Positions 43,486 to 50,860 of a stretch of 64,000 nt of DNA are shown here, one piece after another (the stretch's first letter is position 1; each line of letters starts with the position of its first letter). This stretch comes from Pseudoalteromonas apostichopi (GTDB taxonomy: Bacteria; Pseudomonadota; Gammaproteobacteria; Enterobacterales; Alteromonadaceae). A model generated the notes under the pieces. That model did no database searches. It was not told where the DNA came from and saw only the letters and a program-made list of their open reading frames with translations. The stretch is taken from positions 186,001-250,000 of the forward strand of contig NZ_AP028066.1 of NCBI RefSeq assembly GCF_030297135.1. Direction: 5' to 3'. The position numbers and the translations under genes were made by a program.

Positions 43486-44499
43486 ATGAAAGCATTTGGA
43501 TACACCACAGCAACCCCAACGTTATCTGACTCATCACTACAAGCGATTGAATTACCTGATCCAGTTGCCACAGGTCACGATATTCTTGTAACCGTAGAAG
43601 CAATTTCAGTAAACCCAGTTGATACTAAAATTCGCGCTAATGTGTCACCCGAGAGTGGCTATAAGGTTATTGGCTGGGACGCTGTGGGTACGATTAAAGC
43701 TATAGGCGACAAAGTATCGTTATTTAATGTGGGTGACCGTGTGTTTTATGCTGGCGACTTAACGCGCCAAGGCAGTAATGCTGAGCTGCAACTTGTTGAT
43801 GAGCGCATTGTCGGTCTTGCACCAAGAAGCCTCAGCAATAGTGAAGCAGCCGCCCTGCCATTAACCAGTATCACGGCATGGGAGTTATTGTTTGATCGCT
43901 TACAGATTGAAAAATCTAAGAACAATAAACCAGCCTCTGTATTAGTGATCGGTGCCGCAGGTGGTGTAGGCTCAATTTTAGTGCAACTTGCCAAACAGCT
44001 TACCAATTTAACAGTTGTTGGTACCGCCGCACGAGAAGAAAGCGCCAACTGGCTTAAAGATTTAGGTGTTGATCATGTGCTTGATCATAGCAAAAACCTT
44101 AACCAGCAACGCCTTGAAGCTGAACTTAGTGAATTTGATTATGTAATTAGCTTAACGCACACCGACCAACACCTTGATAGCATTATGGAAGTGATCAAGC
44201 CACAAGGTAAATTGGCACTGATCGACGACCCTGCAAGCTTTGATATTTTAAAGTTAAAGCGTAAAAGTATTTCGTTGCATTGGGAGTTTATGTATACCCG
44301 CTCAATGTTCCAAACCGATGATATGATTGCCCAGCATCAGCTTCTTTCAGAGCTAGCCACCTTAGTTGATAACGGCACAATCAAAACAACATTGGGTGAA
44401 CATTTAGGTAAGATAAACGTAGCAAACCTTATTAAAGCCCATAGGATTTTAGAGTCTCATAAGGCTCGCGGAAAGCTGGTATTGGAAGGGTTTGAGTAA
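43486..44499 (+). CDS. Zinc-type alcohol dehydrogenase / quinone oxidoreductase family protein
   Basis: A 337-residue cytoplasmic protein of the medium-chain dehydrogenase family, of the subgroup often named zinc-binding alcohol dehydrogenase (TIGR02817-like). It has the N-terminal GroES-like fold with ISVNPVDTKIRANVSP and GWDAVGTIKAIGDKV, VGDRVFYAGDLTRQGSNAEL, the nucleotide-binding VLVIGAAGGVGSILVQLAKQL and the C-terminal AHRILESHKARGKLVLEGF. The structural zinc cysteines are absent, so it is probably an NADPH-dependent quinone or enone reductase. Its position after ohrR could mean a role in oxidative stress, but this is only by neighbourhood. Confidence 0.88.
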   Translation: MKAFGYTTATPTLSDSSLQAIELPDPVATGHDILVTVEAISVNPVDTKIRANVSPESGYKVIGWDAVGTIKAIGDKVSLFNVGDRVFYAGDLTRQGSNAELQLVDERIVGLAPRSLSNSEAAALPLTSITAWELLFDRLQIEKSKNNKPASVLVIGAAGGVGSILVQLAKQLTNLTVVGTAAREESANWLKDLGVDHVLDHSKNLNQQRLEAELSEFDYVISLTHTDQHLDSIMEVIKPQGKLALIDDPASFDILKLKRKSISLHWEFMYTRSMFQTDDMIAQHQLLSELATLVDNGTIKTTLGEHLGKINVANLIKAHRILESHKARGKLVLEGFE

Positions 44500-44584
44500 A
44501 AAGGTACGAGTTACGAGGGGAAAGATACGAGTTGCGAGGGGAAAGTTAGAGAGAGTAAAGTTTCGAGAAGCGAGATGCGAGCAT

Positions 44585-44606
44585 GTAGCAGCGATTTTAC
44601 ATCGCG
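44585..44606 (+). repeat. REP-like palindrome, copy A
   Basis: Begins GTAGCAGCGATTTTACATCG. It has a GCGAT/ATCGC stem with a 5-base loop. It is identical to 38261-38282. Confidence 0.75.
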
Positions 44607-44640
44607 TTTTATTCTCGTATCTCTCCTACCTCACCCATGT

Positions 44641-44662
44641 CGCGGCATATAGCCGCTGCTAC
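44641..44662 (-). repeat. REP-like palindrome, copy B (inverted)
   Basis: On the minus strand it begins GTAGCAGCGGCTATATGCCG, the same head as copies A and C but with a different, compensating stem (GCGGC/GCCGC). Stem change with kept pairing suggests the structure matters. Confidence 0.7.
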
Positions 44663-44689
44663 GAAAAACGAGATAAAAGGTGTGAGTAT

Positions 44690-44711
44690 GTAGCAGCGAT
44701 TTCACATCGCG
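44690..44711 (+). repeat. REP-like palindrome, copy C
   Basis: Differs from copy A by one base in the loop (TTTCAC in place of TTTTAC). It is in the same orientation as copy A, with copy B inverted between them. Confidence 0.72.
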
Positions 44712-44911
44712 TAGTTCCTCACTCAACAATAAAAACACGCATCATTAAAGTGCATTACAGCAATTACCTTTCACTATTTTAGTGCCTGATTTTAGGGACT
44801 CCCCAGCCAAAAAATATTAACCAATTGATTTTTAATGCTTTTAAATTTAATAAAGGTTTGGCACAGATCTTCCTATAGTGAGTATGAACAGGCACTAACA
44901 AGGAGACTAAC

Positions 44912-45031
44912 GTGACTAACTTCTTTCACACTCTTTATCTACTTTGGCGATTAGACATCAGCACATGGCATATGCATGAAGCAAACGATCCGCATAATGT
45001 TGCTGATTTGGAGCGTCGCTATGTTAAATAA
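44912..45031 (+). CDS. Small 39-residue protein, coupled to the next gene
   Basis: A short open frame starting with GTG and preceded by a strong AAGGAG at 44900-44905. The product is MTNFFHTLYLLWRLDISTWH followed by MHEANDPHNVADLERRYVK when the start is read as Met. The ending DPHNVADLERR recalls the small DUF3563-type proteins, in which a D-x-x-DLERR motif ends the chain, but the match is short. The stop overlaps the start of the next gene by 11 bases, so translation is probably coupled. The strong ribosome binding site and coupling are the main arguments that it is real. Confidence 0.5.
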   Translation: MTNFFHTLYLLWRLDISTWHMHEANDPHNVADLERRYVK

Positions 45032-45251
45032 TGACCCCGCATTTATTGAAGCGCTTAAAAAAATTTCGGTTCATCAACTTACAATCACCGAAGCGTCTGA
45101 GCAGTACGACATTCCTAAGCGTGTGTTATATAAAGCTGCACGACAGCAACAAGTTAAACAGAACAAACAAAAAGCGTATTTAATTGCCACTCAGAAGCGC
45201 CTTCAACAAAGTCTACGTAATGTAGAAATGGAGTTAGCTAGCTTCAGCTAA
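45021..45251 (+). CDS. Small helix-turn-helix protein
   Basis: A 76-residue protein with a probable homeodomain-like helix-turn-helix: ISVHQLTITEASEQYDIPKR and VLYKAARQQQVKQ, where a transposase or Psq-type HTH would lie. A basic, Gln-rich helix follows (AYLIATQKRLQQSLRNVEME). It is probably a DNA-binding regulator. The ATG at 45021-45023 has GGAG at 7 bases and lies inside the preceding small gene. A longer frame from 44976 is possible but has no ribosome binding site. The target is unknown; astB is directly downstream (48 bases). Confidence 0.6.
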   Translation: MLNNDPAFIEALKKISVHQLTITEASEQYDIPKRVLYKAARQQQVKQNKQKAYLIATQKRLQQSLRNVEMELASFS

Positions 45252-45299
45252 ATAACTTCTGTATGGTTAAAATACACGCACAATAATGATGGATTAAGT

Positions 45300-46643
45300 A
45301 TGCACGCAGTAGAAGTAAACTTTGATGGCTTAGTGGGGCCTACTCACAATTACGCGGGATTATCGTATGGCAATGTCGCTTCACTAAGTCACGCCTCTTC
45401 GCATTCCAACCCCAAAGAGGCTGTGCTACAAGGCCTTGAAAAAATGAAGGCAATGCACGAATTAGGCCTAGAACAAGGTATTTTTGCACCTCATGCTCGC
45501 CCTGACATTAATGTGCTAAGGCGTTTAGGCTTTACAGGCAGCGATAGCCAAATTATTGAAAAAGCATTTAAAGCCGACCCTGTTTTACTGCGAGCTTGTT
45601 ACAGTGCATCGGCAATGTGGACAGCCAATGCTGGCACTATTTCGCCTTCAGTCGATACTCTTGATGGCAAAGTGCACTTTACGGCTGCTAACTTAAATAA
45701 CAAATTTCACCGCTCGTTAGAACCTGTCACAACAACGGCATTACTAAAAGCCATGTTTAACGATGAGCGTTACTTTAGCCATCATACACACTTACCTGAT
45801 CAAGGCTTTTTTGGTGATGAAGGTGCCGCAAATCATAATCGATTATGTGACAGCCATGCAGATGCAGGGCTTGAGATCTTTGTTTATGGTGCAAGTAGTT
45901 TTAATAGCGCCCTACCAAAACCCGTTAAATTTCCTGCAAGACAATCTCTAGAAGCATCGCAAGCAATTGCCCGTTTACATCAGCTAAAGCCAGAAAATCA
46001 GTTATTTATTCAACAAAATCCTGATGTAATAGATCAAGGTGTCTTCCACAACGATGTAATTGCTGTGGCCAATGGCAATGTACTTTTATGCCACGAACAA
46101 GCGTTTTTGCATCAAGCTGATACTTTAAAACAAATTAAACAAGCCTACCTTGGCAACAAGCCACTGCATATTATTGAAGTACCAACCAATAAAGTGAACA
46201 TTAAAGATGCCGTAAGCAGCTATTTATTTAATAGCCAATTAATTACCTTAAATGATGACAGCATGATGCTGGTTGCTCCTAAAGAGTGTCAGCGCAATCA
46301 AGCCGTTCACGATTACATTCAAGAAATGATTTTGGCAGATAACCCAGTTCAACAAGTACGCTTTTTTGACTTGCGCCAAAGCATGCAAAATGGTGGTGGC
46401 CCTGCTTGTTTACGCTTACGTGTTGCACTCAATACTGACGAACTGGCAGCGGTCAATCCGGGTGTGCGCTTCAGCGAAGAAAAATATACTCAACTAGTGA
46501 GTTGGGCGAATAAGCATTACCGTGACTCTTTAAGTAGTGACGACTTTGCCGACCCACTGCTTTTAACCGAAAGCTATCAGGCACTTGATGAGTTAACCAG
46601 CTTACTTAATTTAGGCTCTGTGTATCCATTTCAACAAGAATAA
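45300..46643 (+). CDS. astB: N-succinylarginine dihydrolase AstB
   Basis: AstB hydrolyses N2-succinylarginine to N2-succinylornithine, CO2 and ammonia in the arginine succinyltransferase pathway. The 447-residue protein is full length. Signature parts are VNFDGLVGPTHNYAGLSYGN at the start, the catalytic Glu region FGDEGAANHNR, the catalytic His region VFHNDVIAVANG and the catalytic Cys region NGGGPACLRLRVALN. It is not in an ast operon here; astC, astA, astD and astE are absent from the window. It is followed after three bases by an acetyltransferase gene. Confidence 0.96.
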   Translation: MHAVEVNFDGLVGPTHNYAGLSYGNVASLSHASSHSNPKEAVLQGLEKMKAMHELGLEQGIFAPHARPDINVLRRLGFTGSDSQIIEKAFKADPVLLRACYSASAMWTANAGTISPSVDTLDGKVHFTAANLNNKFHRSLEPVTTTALLKAMFNDERYFSHHTHLPDQGFFGDEGAANHNRLCDSHADAGLEIFVYGASSFNSALPKPVKFPARQSLEASQAIARLHQLKPENQLFIQQNPDVIDQGVFHNDVIAVANGNVLLCHEQAFLHQADTLKQIKQAYLGNKPLHIIEVPTNKVNIKDAVSSYLFNSQLITLNDDSMMLVAPKECQRNQAVHDYIQEMILADNPVQQVRFFDLRQSMQNGGGPACLRLRVALNTDELAAVNPGVRFSEEKYTQLVSWANKHYRDSLSSDDFADPLLLTESYQALDELTSLLNLGSVYPFQQE

Positions 46644-46646
46644 ATA

Positions 46647-47156
46647 ATGAAACTTAAAGCAGTACACTCTATTAAAGGGGTGTCTAAATCACTCAATACT
46701 TTACTGATTGATAGCGTTGCCAGTGGCGCATCAATCGGCTTTATTGCCCCTTTATCATTACAGTCAGCACATGACTACTGGCAAGGGGTCGATGGAGATT
46801 TAGCAACTCCTTACCGTAGGCTTTATCTTGCCCTTGATGGTGATACGGTGATTGGCTCAGTGCAGCTTTCTTTGTGCGCCAAGGCCAATGGCGCTCACCG
46901 CGGCGAGGTAGAAAAGCTCATGGTACACAGCGAATATCAAGGCAAAGGAATAGCAAAACAATTGATGAATAGTCTAGAGACCGACGCCCGTACATTAGGT
47001 ATTCAATTACTGGTACTTGATACCCGCCAAGGTGATACTGCCTCATATTTGTATCGCAAACTCGATTATATTGAAGCTGGCACTATTCCTGGTTTTGCGA
47101 AAAGTTCCTCCGGTGAATTTGACGCAACGGTGTATTTTTATAAGCAAGTCGCCTAG
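46647..47156 (+). CDS. GNAT family N-acetyltransferase
   Basis: A 169-residue protein of the GNAT fold. The acetyl-CoA-binding motif is VEKLMVHSEYQGKGIAKQLM (motif A), followed by LLVLDTRQGDTASYLYRKLDY, which is typical of motif B. The substrate is unknown. It begins three bases after the astB stop and so is in the same transcript. It may act on an amino acid or amino group metabolite linked to arginine use, but this is inferred only from the gene order. No strong ribosome binding site is visible, which suggests coupling to astB. Confidence 0.85.
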   Translation: MKLKAVHSIKGVSKSLNTLLIDSVASGASIGFIAPLSLQSAHDYWQGVDGDLATPYRRLYLALDGDTVIGSVQLSLCAKANGAHRGEVEKLMVHSEYQGKGIAKQLMNSLETDARTLGIQLLVLDTRQGDTASYLYRKLDYIEAGTIPGFAKSSSGEFDATVYFYKQVA

Positions 47157-47255
47157 ATCTGCTTTTTATAGCCAATTGATATAACCATAAAGTCGACTAA
47201 TAAAAATCTTTAAACGTACTAAACTAGTACTGCGGATTTTTATTAGGAGCGATAA

Positions 47256-48944
47256 ATGGCGCTATCAATACAGCAACGGGTACTCTTTCTAGCCCTACTT
47301 CCCCCCCTACTCATTGCAATTATGCTGACACTCTACAACTATGTGCAGTCAAAACACAGTGGTGCACAAACCGTTGAAAGTTTTGCCACACAAATGGAAA
47401 ACGACCGAAAGGCCGAAGTCAGTAACTATCAAAAAATTGCCATGAGCTCGATTGCTCACCTGATCGCGCAAGATGATGGCTCTAATACTGAACAGCTGCA
47501 AAACCAAGCAAAAAGTATCTTACGTAATTTGCGTTTTGATGATGCTGGCGATACCGGCTATGTGTTTGTTTATGATGTTAAAGGTATCAACATTGCCCAT
47601 GGCGTTAACGCCTCTCTTGAGGGTAAAAACCTTTATGATTTTAAAGATCCTAATGGGGTTTATCTGATACGAGAGCTCATTGATGCGGCGAAGAAAGGCG
47701 GTGGCTATGTGCAGTATTCTTGGAAAAATACCAATGGCAGTGTAAATCCTAAGCTCGGTTATGCCGCTTTGGTACCAAAATGGAATTGGGTACTAGGAAC
47801 AGGTTTTTGGATCAGCGGCCTTGAGCAACAAGTTGCAGTAACAGAGCAACGAGTTAATGAAGGTATTGATAATGCCTTTATTAATACTATTATCGCTTCA
47901 GTATTTGCAGTTGCAATTACCGCAGCGATTGCTGTGGTGGTATCGCGCAGTATTACTAGCCCTCTTCACACAACCGTACTAGCAATGAACGATATATCAC
48001 AAGGTGATGGCGATTTAACCCAGCGTTTAATGGTGAAACGAGACGATGAACTCGGCAAACTTGGCAGCTCGTTTAACCGCTTTGCCGATGACGTCGGAAA
48101 AATGGTTATTGATATACGCCAATCATCGCAATCGATGAATCAAGCGTCACATAAGCTCAATGAGCTACTTGCCAATATGCACGCAGGTATTAATCGTCAA
48201 CATGAAGAAAGTGAACAAGTTGCAACGGCAATAAACGAAATGTCAGCGGCGTCAATGGAAGTGGCACGCAGCGCCCAAGAGGCCTCAACCGCTGCTGAAC
48301 ATGCCGATCATTTAGTCAAACAAGCTAACAACCAGTTACTTATCGCTATAAAAGTTATTAACGGCCTTGCCAAACAAGTTGATGAAGGAGCTAATGCGGT
48401 CGATCAGCTTAATCAACAATCGAGTCAAATTGGTAGTGTGCTTGATGTGATCAGAAACATTGCCGAGCAAACGAATCTATTGGCACTAAACGCGGCAATT
48501 GAATCGGCACGTGCTGGCGAAGCGGGCCGTGGTTTTGCAGTGGTGGCTGATGAAGTGCGTACGCTTGCAAAACGCACGCAAGACAGTACTCACGAAATAG
48601 AGGCAATGATTGAGCAAGTACAGCAAGGAACAACAACTGTAAATAGCATTATGCAGTCAATTAAATCAGGCAGTGCAACCAGTGTTAATGAGGCGGGCGA
48701 AGTCGAAAAAGCGCTTAATGAAGTACTGCTTTCGGTTAACACCATAACATCACAAAATGCACAAATTGCCACAGCCGCTGAAGAGCAAACATCAGTGTCT
48801 GAAGCGATTAATCAAAACATGACGACCATTGTTGATATTGCTAACAAAACCGCCAATGATACCGATGTAGCCACATCATACATGCATGAGCTGTCAGACA
48901 CGGCAACGCAATTAGAACAAAATGTAAGTCGTTATAAAACCTAA
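47256..48944 (+). CDS. Methyl-accepting chemotaxis protein with sCache sensor
   Basis: A 562-residue chemoreceptor. Helix 1 (residues about 9-28) and helix 2 (about 205-228, FINTIIASVFAVAITAAIAV) bracket a single Cache_2 domain with GYVFVYDVKGINIAHGVN, NLYDFKDPNGVYLIRELI and the ending KWNWVLGTGFWI. HAMP and signalling domains follow, with the tip IAEQTNLLALNAAIESARAG. The start has AGGAG at 5 bases. Single Cache_2 receptors often sense small organic acids, but the ligand here is unknown. A hairpin follows the gene. Confidence 0.93.
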   Translation: MALSIQQRVLFLALLPPLLIAIMLTLYNYVQSKHSGAQTVESFATQMENDRKAEVSNYQKIAMSSIAHLIAQDDGSNTEQLQNQAKSILRNLRFDDAGDTGYVFVYDVKGINIAHGVNASLEGKNLYDFKDPNGVYLIRELIDAAKKGGGYVQYSWKNTNGSVNPKLGYAALVPKWNWVLGTGFWISGLEQQVAVTEQRVNEGIDNAFINTIIASVFAVAITAAIAVVVSRSITSPLHTTVLAMNDISQGDGDLTQRLMVKRDDELGKLGSSFNRFADDVGKMVIDIRQSSQSMNQASHKLNELLANMHAGINRQHEESEQVATAINEMSAASMEVARSAQEASTAAEHADHLVKQANNQLLIAIKVINGLAKQVDEGANAVDQLNQQSSQIGSVLDVIRNIAEQTNLLALNAAIESARAGEAGRGFAVVADEVRTLAKRTQDSTHEIEAMIEQVQQGTTTVNSIMQSIKSGSATSVNEAGEVEKALNEVLLSVNTITSQNAQIATAAEEQTSVSEAINQNMTTIVDIANKTANDTDVATSYMHELSDTATQLEQNVSRYKT

Positions 48945-48960
48945 CATTTTAGCGTAATTG

Positions 48961-48986
48961 TTAAGCAGGTAGAGATACCTGCTTAA
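48961..48986. terminator. Hairpin between convergent genes
   Basis: A perfect 11-bp stem TTAAGCAGGTA / TACCTGCTTAA with loop GAGA. It overlaps the stop codon of the minus-strand gene. The T-runs on either side are weak, so termination is likely but not certain. Confidence 0.6.
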
Positions 48987-49423
48987 CAAAAATCATTGGT
49001 CTTTTGTAAGTTCTTTAACCAATCGAATAAATCATTATCGTAGCGCTTAAGGCGTTGTTGCTGCTTATGACTGAGACTATAAAATGGCGCAAAGCAGGCA
49101 TATTTCTCACTCATAATAAGAACTAAACGCAGACCAAAAAGTGAGTAATGATGAATAAACTGCACTTGTCTTGCATGCATATGACGGCATTGTCCAAATA
49201 AATTACGGTAATACACGCCATGGCGACACACTGTTAAATTGCGTTTTGAGTTCACTACAAGTAGCGCCAATAACAACGAAACACTGCACAGTAAAAAACT
49301 AAAAAATAAATTGCCTAACTCCGACTTACTATGCATATAACCAACCAATAAGAGCATATTAAATACACTTAACAAGACCCAAGTTCTAAGCTCAAAGCGC
49401 TTCTCTAAGTCAATAACTTTCAT
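48983..49423 (-). CDS. Hypothetical two-helix membrane protein
   Basis: A 146-residue protein that I do not recognise. Two hydrophobic segments near the N-terminus (WVLLSVFNMLLLVGYM and FFSFLLCSVSLLLALLVV) should form a membrane hairpin. The remaining cytoplasmic part of about 85 residues is rich in basic, His, Tyr and Cys residues (CRHGVYYRNLFGQCRHMHAR, VQFIHHYSLFGLR) and ends in a charged helix (HKQQQRLKRYDNDLFDWL). The layout is like that of small membrane proteins with a PH-like domain, but this is a weak guess. It stands alone. Confidence 0.6.
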   Translation of the reverse strand: MKVIDLEKRFELRTWVLLSVFNMLLLVGYMHSKSELGNLFFSFLLCSVSLLLALLVVNSKRNLTVCRHGVYYRNLFGQCRHMHARQVQFIHHYSLFGLRLVLIMSEKYACFAPFYSLSHKQQQRLKRYDNDLFDWLKNLQKTNDFC

Positions 49424-49650
49424 TTTTGTTCCTAGGTTTTTATTTTTCGTTATGGTGTCAGCAAAATGTGGATGAAAAATGGATTTACCTCAAAAACACT
49501 CTTATTTGAAATTAAACCTTTAAAAACTTTCATCTCATTACAAAAAAGGTACAAAGGTGTTACCAGAAACTTACTATTAGTAGTTCAAGTTACATTAAGT
49601 TTTAGTTATTACACTATTAGTAAATTTTTAGAACATATAGGGAAGAAATG

Positions 49651-50649
49651 ATGAACTTTAAAACTACATTACTTAGCAGCGCCGTTCTATTTGCACTGGT
49701 TGGTTGTGGCTCAGATAACGACAAGAACGACTCGGTTGACCCTCAGCCGCAAACTGCACAATTCACGTTAGGTGTGTCTGACGCACCTGTGACAGGTTTA
49801 AAAGCTGTTAATGTTGTATTTGATTCAATCACATTGAAAACCCAAGGTGGTGAAGAGTTCACTTTTGAGACCCGTGAAGATGATGATGAAACCATGCCTG
49901 AAATGGTTAACTTGTTAGACTACACAGGTGATGATGTATTTTCTTTACTAGAAGATGAAGAAGTTCCTGCTGGCGAATATCAATGGATCCGTGCAGATGT
50001 TATCAATGGTGACACAAACGATTTAACCATGACTTCGCATGTTGTTAACGAAGATGACAGCATTGCACCACTGGTTGTTAAGCGTAAAGGCAACGATGGT
50101 GTAGGTGAAATCCAACTTGATGGTTTTACCCTTAACCAAGCTGGTAACGACTTTGTTATTGAGTTTGACCTTAAAAAGTCATTGGTTGATCCACAAAATA
50201 GTGATGAGATCTTCTTAAAACCACGCGGTGTTCGTTTAGAAAACCTTGCCGAGTCTGAAGATATCGAAGGTACTGTTAGCGACGTACTCATCGCTAACTG
50301 TGAAACAGATAATATCGATATCGCATTAGAAGATGGCTCATTCAGTCATGCTATTTACCTATACAGCAGCGATGTTGAAATGCCAATGGATAACTATGAA
50401 GTTAACGAAGATGAAACACCACTAGATGCACCACTTGCAACTGCTGATGTGATTTTCGATAGCGAAGATAACCAATACGAATTTGAACTTGCGTTCATTC
50501 AACCAGGTGATTACCAACTTGCCTACACCTGTGCAGCGCATATCGATGACGTAGAAACTCAAGACGAAGCATTTACGCTTTATCAAGTTAAACCAATTAC
50601 AGTAACATCGGGTGAAGACTTAAACGTGTCTTTCACAGTTTCTGAATAA
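49651..50649 (+). CDS. DUF4382 lipoprotein
   Basis: A 332-residue acidic lipoprotein with a signal ending in LVGC (Cys about 20) and a Ser/Asp-rich spacer. The DUF4382 domain reads FTLGVSDAPVTGLKAVNVVF, with VNLLDYTGDD and VPAGEYQWIRADV further on. The second half is beta-rich and ends with FIQPGDYQLAYTCAAH, which may form a disulphide with an earlier Cys. Its function is unknown. Two start codons lie side by side. GGGAAG is 2 bases from the first and 5 from the second, so the second (49651) is chosen. A MITE-like element follows. Confidence 0.83.
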   Translation: MNFKTTLLSSAVLFALVGCGSDNDKNDSVDPQPQTAQFTLGVSDAPVTGLKAVNVVFDSITLKTQGGEEFTFETREDDDETMPEMVNLLDYTGDDVFSLLEDEEVPAGEYQWIRADVINGDTNDLTMTSHVVNEDDSIAPLVVKRKGNDGVGEIQLDGFTLNQAGNDFVIEFDLKKSLVDPQNSDEIFLKPRGVRLENLAESEDIEGTVSDVLIANCETDNIDIALEDGSFSHAIYLYSSDVEMPMDNYEVNEDETPLDAPLATADVIFDSEDNQYEFELAFIQPGDYQLAYTCAAHIDDVETQDEAFTLYQVKPITVTSGEDLNVSFTVSE

Positions 50650-50660
50650 TATTGGCTTTA

Positions 50661-50822
50661 ATACCAATTCATTTAACTAAGTGGTCTATTTTGAGTCAAT
50701 AAAAGCTTGTTGATAACAATGCAAAAATTTCGTTATTTAGTTGTTCTAAATCAGGAATTTTTAACGCAGATAGCGACAGGTTTAATCCCTCAAAATGATT
50801 ATGTATTATTGAGGATTAGTAT
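50661..50822. repeat. MITE-like intergenic element
   Basis: A 162-base non-coding segment bounded by ATACCAAT and ATTAGTAT, inverted with one mismatch. Near the right end an inner inverted repeat, AATCCCTCAA and TTGAGGATT, forms a stem. The element fills the space between the DUF4382 stop and a terminator. As I recall, similar sequences are repeated in Alteromonadales intergenic regions; this was not checked. Confidence 0.5.
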
Positions 50823-50834
50823 CAATACCCCACT

Positions 50835-50859
50835 AAAAAGCCCGCAATGCGGGCTTTTT
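50835..50859. terminator. Bidirectional rho-independent terminator
   Basis: An 11-bp perfect stem AAAAAGCCCGC / GCGGGCTTTTT with a 3-base loop and T-runs on both strands. It lies between the convergent DUF4382 and chemoreceptor genes. Confidence 0.92.
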
Positions 50860-50860
50860 T

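Larger units (their letters stand above)
44500..44911. other. Repeat-rich intergenic region
   Basis: A 412-base gap. The first 80 bases contain several direct repeats of the type TACGAG/TGCGAG. Three REP-like palindromes follow (listed separately). From 44779 to 44898 a 10-bp perfect inverted repeat, TTAGTGCCTG and CAGGCACTAA, encloses 100 bases of AT-rich sequence. The last few bases hold the ribosome binding site of the next small gene. The reading frame across the repeats (about 96 codons) is not considered a gene. Confidence 0.6.

Noticed and set aside
44492..44782. Open frame of about 96 codons across the REP cluster
   Set aside because: It consists of translated repeats, overlaps the dehydrogenase stop, has no family features, and exists only because the repeats lack stops.
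44858..44874. Sigma-54-like promoter (TTGGCAC-N5-TTCC) before the small coupled genes
   Set aside because: The -24 part is perfect, but the -12 part has CC where the nearly invariant GC is required.
49466..49651. Open frame of 61 codons before the DUF4382 gene
   Set aside because: No ribosome binding site and no recognisable features; the region is more likely the promoter and leader of the lipoprotein gene.
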